A DNA stretch of 64,000 bases from Thermococcus sp. M36 (GCF_012027355.1 NZ_SNUH01000001.1:744001-808000), one strand, 5' to 3'. Shown: positions 8,228 through 17,722, numbered from the stretch's first letter. Made by a program: numbers and translations. Notes: generated by a model not told the origin, from the letters alone.

Positions 8228-8244
8228 TATCACTTTTGGTGATA
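8228..8244. promoter_or_regulatory. TGM operator (TATCAC-N5-GTGATA), exact match
   Basis: The 17-mer TATCACTTTTGGTGATA matches the Thermococcales glycolytic motif at every conserved position. TGM is the binding site of the TrmB-family regulator Tgr (TrmBL1), which lets go when maltooligosaccharides are present. Downstream of TATA it blocks transcription, so the GH13 gene should be induced by starch sugars. The right half-site GGTGAT also serves as the ribosome site for ATG 8247, an economical overlap of operator and Shine-Dalgarno. Confidence 0.88.
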
Positions 8245-8246
8245 TA

Positions 8247-10400
8247 ATGAGGACATGGGTTGTGGTTGTGCTCATACTCCTGCTAACCCCTTTTGCTGGT
8301 GCATATCAGGTTCCCGAGAGGGGCGTCGTCTATCAAATCATGATTGACCGCTTCTACGACGGGAACCATAGCAACAACGACCCCTTCTACGACCCGGAAC
8401 ACAGAAACTACCGCCTATACTGGGGCGGTGACATCGAGGGGGTTACAGAGAAGCTCGACTACATCGAAAGCCTCGGCGTCTCGATGATATGGGTCTCTCC
8501 CCTCAACGACAACATCAACAGAATGGCCCACGGCTCAGCCCCATACCACGGCTACTGGACGAGGGACTATAAGCGCATAGAGGAGCACTTTGGAACTTGG
8601 GAGGACTTTGCTCACCTGGTTGAGGAGGCAAGGAAGAGGAACATCTGCGTCATAGTGGACTACGTTCCGAACCACGCCGGCCCTTCAACCGATGGGGAAT
8701 TCGGCGCGCTCTACGACGACGGAGTTAAAATCACGGACTACTACGAGGACACGAAGAACGCGAGCGTGAACCCGATAACGGGAATCAGGGAGGGTATTTA
8801 CCACCACAACGGCAACATATTCACCTGGGAAGGGATTCCGCTGAAATACGCCAACCTCTATGGCCTGGCGGATTTCAACCAGGGAAACCCGTGGGTCGAT
8901 TCCTACCTCACCGAAGGGGCAAGACTCTTCGTGAAGGCAGGCGCCTGCGGCCTCAGGATCGACGCGGTGAAGCACATGGAGCTGGGCTGGCTGGAGAGTT
9001 TCTACCTCCAGCTCTACTCCGAAAAGCCTCTCTTCATCTACGGCGAGTACTACTCCCTCTCCACCGATAAAACCAGCGACCTCTACGAGCTGTACCGCTA
9101 TTCCAACGTCTCACCAGTTCTCAACATCCCCATAAGGGAGGACATAGTGAGAACCTTTGGCTTCGTCGGGAGCTTTGAGACGCTCTCGGAGAAGCTTGAG
9201 GGTTATTACTCCCTCTTCGTTTATCCAAACAAGCAGCTGAACTTCCTCGACAGCCACGACCTCGTCCGTTTCCTCAACGCCGCGAAGAGGGACGACGCGG
9301 TGGAGCGCTTCCACATGGCACTGGCGTTGACGATGACCCTCCCGGGAATCCCGGTCATCTACTACGGCGACGAGAGCTACCTTGTGAGCAGGGACGGAAA
9401 GGGCGACCCATACAACAGGCCCATGATGGTCTTCAACAACACCACCGAGGCGGCCCGGATAATAAGGACCCTCGCGGAGCTGAGGAAAACCAACGACGCC
9501 TTGGCCCTCGGAGACTTCAAAACCATCTACTCCAACTACTCGGTCTGGGCCTTCGAGAGGGCCTTTGGGACGCACAGGCTGCTCGTCGTAATGAACAAAG
9601 GCTCGCCCGTTAGTCTGACCCTCAACCTCGACTGGCCCGACGGAACCTACATCGACGCCCTCTACGGAGCGGAGATAGCAGTTGAGAACGGCAGAGCGAC
9701 CGTAACACTGCCTAGAAACAGCTTCTACGTCTTCCACATTGAGCGCGAGCAGGAGGAGCCTTTAATCGGTTCCTTAACCCCCTATGCGGCCCAGCCTGGC
9801 CAGGAAATCCTCATAGCCGGGGCAGGCTTTGGGAACGGTGGGAAGGTCTTCATCGGTGGCGTTGAGGCGGAAGTCCTGTCATGGAGCCCCGGCGAGATAC
9901 TCGCCCGCGTCCCCGAAGTCAAAACACCAAAGGCCTGGGTTGATGTGGTTGTGGAAACCGCCGGAAAGGCCAGTAACGCCGCTAAGCTCCGCTACTACTC
10001 AGGCAACGAGGTTCCCGCACTGATGGCGATAAACGCGACGAACCTAACCGGCCAGCTCTGGATTGAGGGCAACATCTCGGAACTCGCCGAACCAAGGCCC
10101 CTCTTCAGATCATCGACGGGCTACTACTTTACAGTGGTGCCGTTGCCAAAAGGGGAACCGTTTTCGGTGAGGCTCTACAGGGGTTCTGCATGGGGAGAGC
10201 TCGAACCGCTCAACATCACCCTCTACGGAGTTGGCAAGAGAACCGTTGTTCTGACCGATGAACCCCCGGAGAAACCTGCACCAGCGTACACAACGAACAC
10301 AGAGGATATTCCGCAGAAATCGGGGAGGTACGGGTTCTATGCCCTGGCCGCGATGGCTGCAATAACCCTGCTGTCAACAATCTGGAAGAAGAGGGGCTAA
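8247..10400 (+). CDS. Exported GH13 amylase, cyclodextrin glucanotransferase type
   Basis: A 717-residue protein. A signal peptide (residues 1-19, ending TPFAGA) precedes a GH13 barrel with all three catalytic residues visible: nucleophile D239 in GLRIDAVKH, acid/base E267 in FIYGEYYS, and D338 in FLDSHD. DYVPNHAGPS is the conserved first region. Domain C follows (about 400-500), then an IPT/TIG domain (about 505-590, SLTPYAAQPGQEILIAGAGF), a beta domain, and a C-terminal membrane anchor (GFYALAAMAAITLLSTIWKK). This architecture and length match archaeal cyclodextrin glucanotransferase-like enzymes, which make cyclodextrins from starch; simple alpha-amylase activity is the alternative. The anchor suggests surface retention. 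An exact TGM operator precedes the start. Confidence 0.88.
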   Translation: MRTWVVVVLILLLTPFAGAYQVPERGVVYQIMIDRFYDGNHSNNDPFYDPEHRNYRLYWGGDIEGVTEKLDYIESLGVSMIWVSPLNDNINRMAHGSAPYHGYWTRDYKRIEEHFGTWEDFAHLVEEARKRNICVIVDYVPNHAGPSTDGEFGALYDDGVKITDYYEDTKNASVNPITGIREGIYHHNGNIFTWEGIPLKYANLYGLADFNQGNPWVDSYLTEGARLFVKAGACGLRIDAVKHMELGWLESFYLQLYSEKPLFIYGEYYSLSTDKTSDLYELYRYSNVSPVLNIPIREDIVRTFGFVGSFETLSEKLEGYYSLFVYPNKQLNFLDSHDLVRFLNAAKRDDAVERFHMALALTMTLPGIPVIYYGDESYLVSRDGKGDPYNRPMMVFNNTTEAARIIRTLAELRKTNDALALGDFKTIYSNYSVWAFERAFGTHRLLVVMNKGSPVSLTLNLDWPDGTYIDALYGAEIAVENGRATVTLPRNSFYVFHIEREQEEPLIGSLTPYAAQPGQEILIAGAGFGNGGKVFIGGVEAEVLSWSPGEILARVPEVKTPKAWVDVVVETAGKASNAAKLRYYSGNEVPALMAINATNLTGQLWIEGNISELAEPRPLFRSSTGYYFTVVPLPKGEPFSVRLYRGSAWGELEPLNITLYGVGKRTVVLTDEPPEKPAPAYTTNTEDIPQKSGRYGFYALAAMAAITLLSTIWKKRG

Positions 10401-10455
10401 ATTTGCTCCAGCGGTTTCTTCCTCTTTCCTCGTACGGGATCTGTTGATATTCCAT

Positions 10456-11292
10456 TCAGCTTACGGGGTGGTACAGAACAAAGAGGGTGTCCCCGTCGGT
10501 GCTCTCCATCATGGGGACGAGGACGGTTTCACGACCTCCCTCCATGAAAACGACCCTTATCGGTCTCTTCTTAAGTTCGACCTCTATCCTGAGCACTCTC
10601 CACTCGAAGCCCGCGGAAGGAGAAACAGGGACAACCACCTCCCCGTCCCGCAAGGTTATCCTCACCTCACCGCCCGCGGCCGGGGGCTCCACCTCCACAG
10701 CAGCGACCACTCTCCTATATCTGCCAGACCCAGCCGTGCCGTAGGAGACCGCCAGCCCCGTGGCCAGCATCAGAAAGGGCAGAACCACGCCGGCCAGGGC
10801 AACTCCCGCGGCCTCAGCGATGGCAAACACCGCAAAGGACAGGAGCATGGACGCAATAAAGGCCGGAAGGCCGTATACCAGCACCCTAACACCCGTCCCC
10901 TCTCTTCCCAGCGCCAGAAGTGCCCTCTCCCACTCGTCGGTGGTCTCCACGTACTCCCCCAAGATACCCAGAGATACCAGCAGGAACAGCACCCTCTCGT
11001 CCGAAAAGTACGGGCTCCCCGTTATCAGCGACCCCAGCTCCTGGTAGGCGCTCGGGAAAGCCACAGGAAGGAACTGGGAGAGCGCTATAGTGAACGGGAC
11101 TGTGTACAGGACAACCGACGTAAAGACCACCCTTCCAGCGGAACGGCTGGACAGGAACACGCCCATCAGGACAACCGCCAGGGAGACCCCCAGTACCCTC
11201 CCTACCCCAGGGAAGATGCTCGAATATGCCAGCGCGGTCAGGGCTATCACCGGAACGACCACAGAAAGCTTCACCAGTGTGAGGGCCCTCAT
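10456..11292 (-). CDS. Membrane protein, last gene of the MoxR-DUF58-transglutaminase operon
   Basis: A 278-residue protein. The N-terminal 170 residues are hydrophobic with about five or six membrane segments; residues about 190-278 form a soluble beta-rich tail (AAVEVEPPAAGGEVRITLRD onward). It starts at ATG 11292 in an ATGA overlap with the DUF58 gene, so it is translationally coupled. No named family is recognised. Such membrane proteins with soluble beta tails accompany MoxR/DUF58 pairs in many archaea and bacteria and probably form part of one envelope-associated complex. Confidence 0.75.
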   Translation of the reverse strand: MRALTLVKLSVVVPVIALTALAYSSIFPGVGRVLGVSLAVVLMGVFLSSRSAGRVVFTSVVLYTVPFTIALSQFLPVAFPSAYQELGSLITGSPYFSDERVLFLLVSLGILGEYVETTDEWERALLALGREGTGVRVLVYGLPAFIASMLLSFAVFAIAEAAGVALAGVVLPFLMLATGLAVSYGTAGSGRYRRVVAAVEVEPPAAGGEVRITLRDGEVVVPVSPSAGFEWRVLRIEVELKKRPIRVVFMEGGRETVLVPMMESTDGDTLFVLYHPVS

Positions 11293-12542
11293 TTTATCTC
11301 CCCCATCAGCCTGCTGAGCATGCTCCCTACGTCCTCCTTCTCCACGACCCACCTGACGACGTAGGCCCCAGTTTCTCCGAGCTCCCCCGAAATGAACCTC
11401 TTCTCCATCTCCAGGAGGGTGCCCGTGTGAGGGTCAAGGGCGGAGTAGACGGACACGTCCACCACCACTGGCTTCACACTCCCCCTGCTGACGGCCATCA
11501 GAGAGAGCAGGCCCTGTTTAGTGTCCTCCCTCTGACCCTCAAGAATGTTAGACACGTAGACGACGAGGGGCGTGTACTGCACCAGGGTTCGCCTCATCCT
11601 TTCCACGGCCTCCTTCAGGCGCTCCTCCCCGGTCTTGACCCTCTCAAAGTCCACCATGGCCTTAACAATCTTGTGGAGCTGCCTTGGCCCTGTAGAGGGG
11701 GGTATAAACTTCTTCGCCCCGAGAATGTACAGTCCGACGTGGTAGTCCCTCCTGAGAAAGCCGCGCGCCATCGAAGCGACAAGGTTCATCGCGTGCTCAT
11801 AGGGGCTTTCGCCCTCCACCCCAACCTTCATCGAGTCCCTTGCGTCCACTATGAAGACCACCGTCTTCTTCCCCTCCCTCTCAAACTCGTTCACAAGAAC
11901 CCTGCCCGTCCTGGCAGTCGCCTTCCAGTTGATGAGCTTCATAGGGTCACCAGTCTGGTACGCCCTTATCTCCCTGAAGTCCGTGGAGAGGGGGCCCCTT
12001 ATGGAGAAGCTGGTCTCGGGGACGTTTATCTTTGCCCTCCTCCTCACACCCCTGAGCGGGATGCCCCTGACAACCGCGGGGATCGCCCTCAGCTCTATCT
12101 CATCGCCGTAGAGGCCCCAGAAGTAACGTACACCTAGGGGATTTCTCGTGGTCACCTCACTCTTCGGAAGGACGTAGGTGCCCCTCAGGACTGGCCTCAC
12201 GGTATAGCTGTAGCTGACCTCCAATGGCCTGAAGCCCTTGAAGAAGACACCCACATTGCTCCCCCTCGTTACGGCCACGTTCCCGGGCAGGCGGTCGCGG
12301 ACGACCACTATGCCAACGCCCCTCTCCACGCGGAGCCTGACGGACACCTCCACCTCCTCCCCCGTCCTCACCTCAGTCCTTGAGACTGTTCTCCTCAGAG
12401 AGATGGCACCGGGAGGATCCATGAGCATTCCCGCCGCGAGCAGGGAGAGGGGAATCACTGCCACTCCCACCATTCCCGGGGAAAGGAACAGCACTCCCGT
12501 GAGCAGTGCCCAGAGCAGGTATCCGAAGAGCACCCTCCTCAT
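11289..12542 (-). CDS. DUF58 family protein with vWA-like domain
   Basis: A 417-residue protein. Two N-terminal membrane segments (residues 4-45) are followed by a beta domain, the DUF58 signature (TDFREIRAYQTGDPMKLINW, then KATARTGRVLVNEFERE), and a vWA-like fold starting VVFIVDARDSMKVG. The metal-ion-dependent adhesion site DxSxS reads D-A-R-D-S, so the middle serine is missing. DUF58 proteins work with MoxR ATPases, probably as chaperone-like assembly factors for envelope or metal-containing complexes. ATGA overlaps join it to MoxR upstream and the membrane gene downstream. Confidence 0.9.
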   Translation of the reverse strand: MRRVLFGYLLWALLTGVLFLSPGMVGVAVIPLSLLAAGMLMDPPGAISLRRTVSRTEVRTGEEVEVSVRLRVERGVGIVVVRDRLPGNVAVTRGSNVGVFFKGFRPLEVSYSYTVRPVLRGTYVLPKSEVTTRNPLGVRYFWGLYGDEIELRAIPAVVRGIPLRGVRRRAKINVPETSFSIRGPLSTDFREIRAYQTGDPMKLINWKATARTGRVLVNEFEREGKKTVVFIVDARDSMKVGVEGESPYEHAMNLVASMARGFLRRDYHVGLYILGAKKFIPPSTGPRQLHKIVKAMVDFERVKTGEERLKEAVERMRRTLVQYTPLVVYVSNILEGQREDTKQGLLSLMAVSRGSVKPVVVDVSVYSALDPHTGTLLEMEKRFISGELGETGAYVVRWVVEKEDVGSMLSRLMGEIK

Positions 12543-13507
12543 GACCCATCTCCCTTCGGCACGGGTGTTTTTTCTAGGGCTTCTCTCACGACGTCCTCAC
12601 CAGTCAACCCCTCAAAAGCATACTCCGGCTTAATCACAACCCTGTGAGCCAAAGCATCAACCGTATAAGCCTTAACATCATCAGGCAGGACAAAATCCCT
12701 TCCCTCAAGCAACGCGTTGGCCTTCGCAACCTTCATCAGCGCAATGCCCCCGCGGGGGCTTGGTCCAGCCTCAACACGCTCATCCGCGCGAGCATTCCGC
12801 ACCAGGTTTACAATGTACCTGACAACATCCCTGCCGATGAAGATCCCCTCCTCCACCAAATCCTGCATCCTAACAAAGGTTTCCCTGTCAATAACCGGCC
12901 TCAAGTCGACCGTCGGGTCGTCCTTCCCCCAGGTCAAGCGAGCCTCAAGAATTGCCACCTCATCCTCCAAACTCTTGGGATAACCAACGCGCAGGCGGAG
13001 GAGGAAACGGTCAAGCTGGGCTTCAGGCAAAGGATAAGTCCCCTCGAACTCAATCGGGTTTTGAGTTGCAATCACGAAGAAGGGGCGTTCGAGAGGGAAG
13101 GTTTCCCCTTCGATGGTGACCTGCCGCTCCTCCATGGCTTCGAGCAGTGCCGATTGAGTCTTTGGCGGGGCCCGATTAATCTCATCTGCCAAAAGCACAT
13201 GTGTGAAGATTGGGCCCTTGATGAGTTCGAAGGTTCCAAGGTTCTGCCGCCAGACTTTTGTCCCCAGAATGTCCGCTGGTAGTAAGTCTGGAGTGAATTG
13301 GACTCGCGTGTACTTTAAGCCAAGAACCCTTCCAAAGGCTTTGGCTAAGAGCGTCTTGCCCAAGCCCGGGTAGTCCTCGAAGAGGACATTCCCATTCACC
13401 AGAGCAGCCGCAAGAGTCTTCCTGATAACGGCCTCGTTACCAATGTAGACTTCCCCTATCCTTTCGACTATCTCCCCAAGTATTCCAGATGCCTCCTCAA
13501 CCTTCAT
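12539..13507 (-). CDS. MoxR-family AAA+ ATPase
   Basis: A 322-residue AAA+ protein. Walker A is in EDYPGLGKTLLAKAFG, Walker B in LLADEINRAPPKTQSALLEA, sensor 1 in FFVIATQNPIEFEGTYPLPE, and the arginine-finger/sensor 2 segment in ARADERVEAGPSPRGGIAL. Length and motifs are standard for MoxR. Start ATG 13507 lies in an ATGA overlap with the upstream membrane gene; a GTG nine bases earlier is less likely because the GGTGGGA ribosome site would then be inside the frame. It should provide ATP-driven remodelling for the DUF58/transglutaminase-like system. Confidence 0.95.
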   Translation of the reverse strand: MKVEEASGILGEIVERIGEVYIGNEAVIRKTLAAALVNGNVLFEDYPGLGKTLLAKAFGRVLGLKYTRVQFTPDLLPADILGTKVWRQNLGTFELIKGPIFTHVLLADEINRAPPKTQSALLEAMEERQVTIEGETFPLERPFFVIATQNPIEFEGTYPLPEAQLDRFLLRLRVGYPKSLEDEVAILEARLTWGKDDPTVDLRPVIDRETFVRMQDLVEEGIFIGRDVVRYIVNLVRNARADERVEAGPSPRGGIALMKVAKANALLEGRDFVLPDDVKAYTVDALAHRVVIKPEYAFEGLTGEDVVREALEKTPVPKGDGS

Positions 13508-14505
13508 CGCTCCCACCCCATAAGCCTTCTCAGCTCCCCAAAAACCTCCTCAACTATCCTGGCCCTCCTTTCAAGCTCCCTCCTCTCGTAGTGGCGCCGT
13601 ATCCAGACCGGCGTCAGGAGGGACGTTTTCTTTCCCTCATAGTCGGCTATCTTTGAGACCAGCCTCCCAAAGTCCTCCCTGTCATCGAAGAGGGGCGCAC
13701 CGTAATATGTGATGAACGTTATCAGGGGACCCCTCTTGCCCCTTATAACGAAGTCCTCCACGGCCTCTCTGGCCCTCGCCAGCTCTGACCCAGTCTTCTC
13801 AAGAACTCTGCTCTCATGCCGCCTCCACTGGGAGAGGAGGTACTCCTCAGGATCCTTCTCAACGATGTAGGAGTAGACCACCGCCCCCGCGGCCGCCACC
13901 CCCAGAACCATCACCAGCCACTCCCCGTAAAATACAAGTTCGGGGTGACTCCTCCCCAGACTGCCCCTCACCGAAACGTAGAGGCCCAGGATCCCTCCCA
14001 GCACCCCTATCCCGATGATGTTCCTCTCGATCATCTCGGCCCAGGGATGGCCCCTAACGCTGAGCTCCGAGGCGAGGTACGCCACAAAGACCGAAGCGCC
14101 CGCGTACAGGAAAACATCCCCAAGAACCAGGAGAGGCCCAATTCCCGACAGTGCATACATGGCCAGAAAAATCCCAGCCCCCCTCACAGTGCGCTGATAC
14201 TTTTCGAGCCTCGGGGCGACGAGTGCACTGCCAGCACCCAGTATCAGAAGGGACATCTGCACCCTCCATTCCGGGAAGGGCAGCATGGCGATGGGCGCGG
14301 AGAGGCCGGCAACGCGGATCAGCAGGGCCCACCCGGTGTTCCCAAGGGACTCCACAATGTCCGCCCCCGTCATGAGGACGACCCACAGGAGAGCGGGTAC
14401 GGCCAGGCCCCCCACGCCCACCTGCCGGGAGACAGCGTATGCGATCGAAGCTATGCCTGCGTAGATGAGAATCCTCCCCCAGTTGAGCCTAAACAACGCA
14501 CTCAC
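13504..14505 (-). CDS. Membrane protein of the MoxR operon
   Basis: A 333-residue protein with about eight hydrophobic segments in the first 230 residues and a charged soluble tail of about 100 residues that includes RRHESRVLEKTGSELARARE. It has no recognised family name. Its 5' end overlaps the transglutaminase-like gene by 17 bases and its stop overlaps the MoxR start (ATGA). The start could be GTG 14505 or TTG 14496; the GGGGGTGA ribosome sequence favours the latter by spacing, but I keep the longer form. Position between the exported giant and MoxR suggests a membrane scaffold. Confidence 0.75.
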   Translation of the reverse strand: MSALFRLNWGRILIYAGIASIAYAVSRQVGVGGLAVPALLWVVLMTGADIVESLGNTGWALLIRVAGLSAPIAMLPFPEWRVQMSLLILGAGSALVAPRLEKYQRTVRGAGIFLAMYALSGIGPLLVLGDVFLYAGASVFVAYLASELSVRGHPWAEMIERNIIGIGVLGGILGLYVSVRGSLGRSHPELVFYGEWLVMVLGVAAAGAVVYSYIVEKDPEEYLLSQWRRHESRVLEKTGSELARAREAVEDFVIRGKRGPLITFITYYGAPLFDDREDFGRLVSKIADYEGKKTSLLTPVWIRRHYERRELERRARIVEEVFGELRRLMGWER

Positions 14506-17500
14506 CCCCGGTCAAAGTTAGGACAGCGCGGTAAAAGCGTATGAACTCCGAGCGTGATATCTCAAGCGGGCTGTACTTGGCCCTCTCGAATATCTCGGTG
14601 AGGGTGTCTACGGGCTCCCACGGGTACATCCTCCCCGTCAGCTCGGCGGCTATTTCCCTCGGCGTCATTCCATCCACCTCCACCCCTGCATTCCTGGCCC
14701 ACGGCAGGAAGCATCTCTCATAGTACTCTACGACCGCGTCGTTGTACCTGCCGACGACCCTCACCCGGGCTGCCTCCACGAGATCCCCGCAACGGGCCTC
14801 CACTGTGTGTTCACCAGGGGAGAGAACCAGCCTGAAGTCCCTCCCCCTACCCACAGACTTTCCGTCCACGTACAGCTCCGGTACCCCGTCGCACTCAACA
14901 GTGAGCTCAACTACCTCCCCGTCTCTGAAGAGTGGGACTCCGTTGTTGAAGATTATCTTGAGTATCCTCTCCTCCCCGGCGGCCCCGGCCCTCTTTCTGG
15001 CCAGGCGGTATCTGAGCAGCACCGCCGCGATTACTAAGAGCGCCCCAATATACAGCCACGGGACACTCCTTTTTGGTGAGATAACGACGTGAAAAGTCTC
15101 GTTCACCGGGAGATAGTAGCGGGTGCCCCGGAAAACAACGGTCACCGTTGTGTTGGTGCTCCTTTCAGGGACGGGAACCGTTAGAACCGCCACGCCCGAT
15201 CCGTTGGTCTCCAAGGTGAAAGCCGTCCCGTTGAGCCACACCATGACCGGGACGTTCTGGAGGGGGTTTCCATCCCCGTCCATAAGGCGGAACACGAGCC
15301 GCGCAGTTTCCTCCCCGCTGGCCGTCGGCGTCAGGAGCTCCACCCGGACGGGGGACATGACGACCACCGTGTTCCTGCCAAGAACGTTTGCACCATGGCG
15401 GAAGTCCACCGAACGCTCTCCAACGGTCTGGAAGGGCTCCAGGACGAGGCTGAACGTTTCGTTCACAACCCTCACAGTGTAGCTCTTTCCCGGAAAGACG
15501 TACGCCGTTATGGTGCCCCCCTCCAGTCCAATGACCCTCCCCCTGATCTCCACGGGCTTTCCAACCTCCGTCTCCACCCTTTCCGGGACGTCCATCCTCA
15601 CAGTGAAGACATTCACGACCCCACCGGCCGCCGAGTAATTGGCACTGCCACCGTAAACCAGCCGGAGGGTGTGGCGCTCTATGCCCGAAACATTAAGCTC
15701 TATCGAGAACCTCCCGTCATCGGTCGTTTTTACTGTGCCGGAAGGAGTCCCGTCCACAAAGTACTCAATGGTGGCGTTTGCTATTGCCCTCCCGTCCCCG
15801 CCAACAAGCTCGCCCCCCACCAGAACCCGTCCCGGCCTTGAAACGACAGTGTCCGGAACCTTCAGCTCGGCCAGCCCCTTGACCGGAACGTTCACCGTGG
15901 AGCGGTTGGGGAGGTATGGGCTTCCTGTCGGGGGGATGTACTCAGCGGTGATCCCGTACGTCCCAGGAGGCAGGCTTTTAGGGAGCCGTCCGCTGATCGA
16001 GAAGGATCCGTCCCCGCTGACGTTGGCATACCCAAGGATAACCAGCCTGCCCCCGCTGACGGTGTATACCAGCACATTCCCTTTCCCAAGGGACGTCTCC
16101 CCCGCCTTCACGTACCCTTTAACCAGCAACTCCTTTCCAGCGGTGCCCTCCTGCGGAGACGAGAGAACCACACGGGACGACTCGGCCACCAGGACAGGGA
16201 TATAAAGATCGAAGGCCCCATTTCCGGACACGAAGGAGAATTTCTCGATCCTCCAGCCGAGCTCCGAGTCTCGCCCGGCAAGCAGCCCTATGCTCATCCT
16301 CCTCCCCCCGATGGAGAGGGCCATGTAGAACAGTTTAGAGCTGCTTCTCACGGCGGGAATGCTCTCGGAGCCGTTTACATCCACGTCAAGCCAGCTCTGG
16401 CCCCCACGGAGAAGTGTCACCTGTTCCGCCTCCGGAAAGACAGTGAGATTTCCCGGAACCGTCACGGGGACGAATCTAACGACCCTGAACGGATACCCCC
16501 CTGCCGAGGCGTTGATCATGACGGGGTAATAGCCCGGTTCGGTGAAACCGCCCACCTCCACAGAATAAACACCGGCACGGTCGAAGGCCGCAAGAATCCT
16601 GCCGTCGGGGGATTTAACCGTTACCGTGGCGTTTATCCCTCTAGCCACCCTCATGAGCTTCAGTGTCAGGGTGCCGTTCTCACCGGGCCCAAGGGTCATT
16701 CTGTCCGGGGAAACCGAGAGCTCAAACGGCACGAAAATATTAGGATCCGGGTGGAGGGGGTCGAAGGTCAGCCAGCCGGTCTCCCTGAAGTAGACCTCCG
16801 CCCAGTAGTGAATGTTCCTCTCGGTCACCACCTGGGCCTGCGGAACCGCGTCTATGTAGAGGCCCTCAACCAGCCTCGCGGGGAGGCCGCTCATCCTCGC
16901 GAGTATCACGAAGGCCGATGCAAAGTCATAGGAACTGCCCTCCCCAGACTCAAAGAGAAACCACTTCAGCCTCTCATACCCCTGCGGGGCAGATGTGTTC
17001 TCGCTGTACTTGTAGTGCCGGGAGAGGTAGCGCATTATGGCGAGGGCCTTCAGGTAGTCCGAGCCAGCGTCGGCCGTTATCATCTCGGAGAGGTTCATGA
17101 GCTCCGGGTCGTCTGGAACCACAAGGTACTCGCTCTGATTGCCCGCGGTAACGTTCAGGAGGTACGGCCAGTCAAAGGTGAACGCCACAGAGGAAAAGGA
17201 GTAGGACGTCAGGTTGAAGGCCGTCCGGAACAGGTTGTAGTCGGGCACGGCCTCCACGCCAACGGCGTTCACCCTCACAGTGTAGAGGGAGGTGTAAAGG
17301 TTTCCCCGGAAGGGAGAAAAAAGCGTGATGGTGACGCTGTCCCTCTCAGCGTGGTGGGGTATGGCTACCTCCGGCGGCGCCACTGCGCTCTGCGGGATGG
17401 ACGTGGCGTTCCGAGTGACCCACGTGCCATTTACGTAGTCAGTGTACACCACCCTCCGGAGGTAGTGAGTGTGGGCCGCCCCGGCCACTATCATCGTGAA

Positions 17501-17698
17501 CCGGGGCTTCACTGGGACGGACGGTGAGGGAAGGGTTCCGTCAGTATCGTTGCCAGGGGAAAGTGTAGGAAAAAGGAGCTCGTCCAGAGACGGGGTCTCT
17601 GGAGGCACAACTATAAGAAACCGGCTCAGCACGGTGGAGGCTACGAGCATCGAGAGCAGGACTAGCATGAAAAAGGCAACGTACTTCCGCCTCACCAT
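14489..17698 (-). CDS. Giant exported transglutaminase-like protein with degenerate active site
   Basis: About 1069 residues. An N-terminal membrane helix (YVAFFMLVLLSMLVASTVL) anchors a long outer region. A transglutaminase-like domain lies around residues 200-320: GSSYDFASAFVILARMSGLP, HYWAEVYFRETGWLTFDP. The canonical catalytic cysteine position is serine (S256, codon TCC at 16931-16933), while H297 and D313 are kept. Several Ig/carboxypeptidase-regulatory-like beta domains follow (about 430-880), then a membrane helix (VPWLYIGALLVIAAVLLRY) and a cytoplasmic tail with a DUF4129-like end. Start ATG 17698 is chosen because a TATA (TTATATAA, 17723-17730) puts the transcript start near 17701; ATG 17707 and GTG 17719 are alternatives. 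It heads a five-gene operon. Confidence 0.85.
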   Translation of the reverse strand: MVRRKYVAFFMLVLLSMLVASTVLSRFLIVVPPETPSLDELLFPTLSPGNDTDGTLPSPSVPVKPRFTMIVAGAAHTHYLRRVVYTDYVNGTWVTRNATSIPQSAVAPPEVAIPHHAERDSVTITLFSPFRGNLYTSLYTVRVNAVGVEAVPDYNLFRTAFNLTSYSFSSVAFTFDWPYLLNVTAGNQSEYLVVPDDPELMNLSEMITADAGSDYLKALAIMRYLSRHYKYSENTSAPQGYERLKWFLFESGEGSSYDFASAFVILARMSGLPARLVEGLYIDAVPQAQVVTERNIHYWAEVYFRETGWLTFDPLHPDPNIFVPFELSVSPDRMTLGPGENGTLTLKLMRVARGINATVTVKSPDGRILAAFDRAGVYSVEVGGFTEPGYYPVMINASAGGYPFRVVRFVPVTVPGNLTVFPEAEQVTLLRGGQSWLDVDVNGSESIPAVRSSSKLFYMALSIGGRRMSIGLLAGRDSELGWRIEKFSFVSGNGAFDLYIPVLVAESSRVVLSSPQEGTAGKELLVKGYVKAGETSLGKGNVLVYTVSGGRLVILGYANVSGDGSFSISGRLPKSLPPGTYGITAEYIPPTGSPYLPNRSTVNVPVKGLAELKVPDTVVSRPGRVLVGGELVGGDGRAIANATIEYFVDGTPSGTVKTTDDGRFSIELNVSGIERHTLRLVYGGSANYSAAGGVVNVFTVRMDVPERVETEVGKPVEIRGRVIGLEGGTITAYVFPGKSYTVRVVNETFSLVLEPFQTVGERSVDFRHGANVLGRNTVVVMSPVRVELLTPTASGEETARLVFRLMDGDGNPLQNVPVMVWLNGTAFTLETNGSGVAVLTVPVPERSTNTTVTVVFRGTRYYLPVNETFHVVISPKRSVPWLYIGALLVIAAVLLRYRLARKRAGAAGEERILKIIFNNGVPLFRDGEVVELTVECDGVPELYVDGKSVGRGRDFRLVLSPGEHTVEARCGDLVEAARVRVVGRYNDAVVEYYERCFLPWARNAGVEVDGMTPREIAAELTGRMYPWEPVDTLTEIFERAKYSPLEISRSEFIRFYRAVLTLTGGECVV

Positions 17699-17722
17699 GA
17701 TGTGCATTACTTCTTCCACGTG

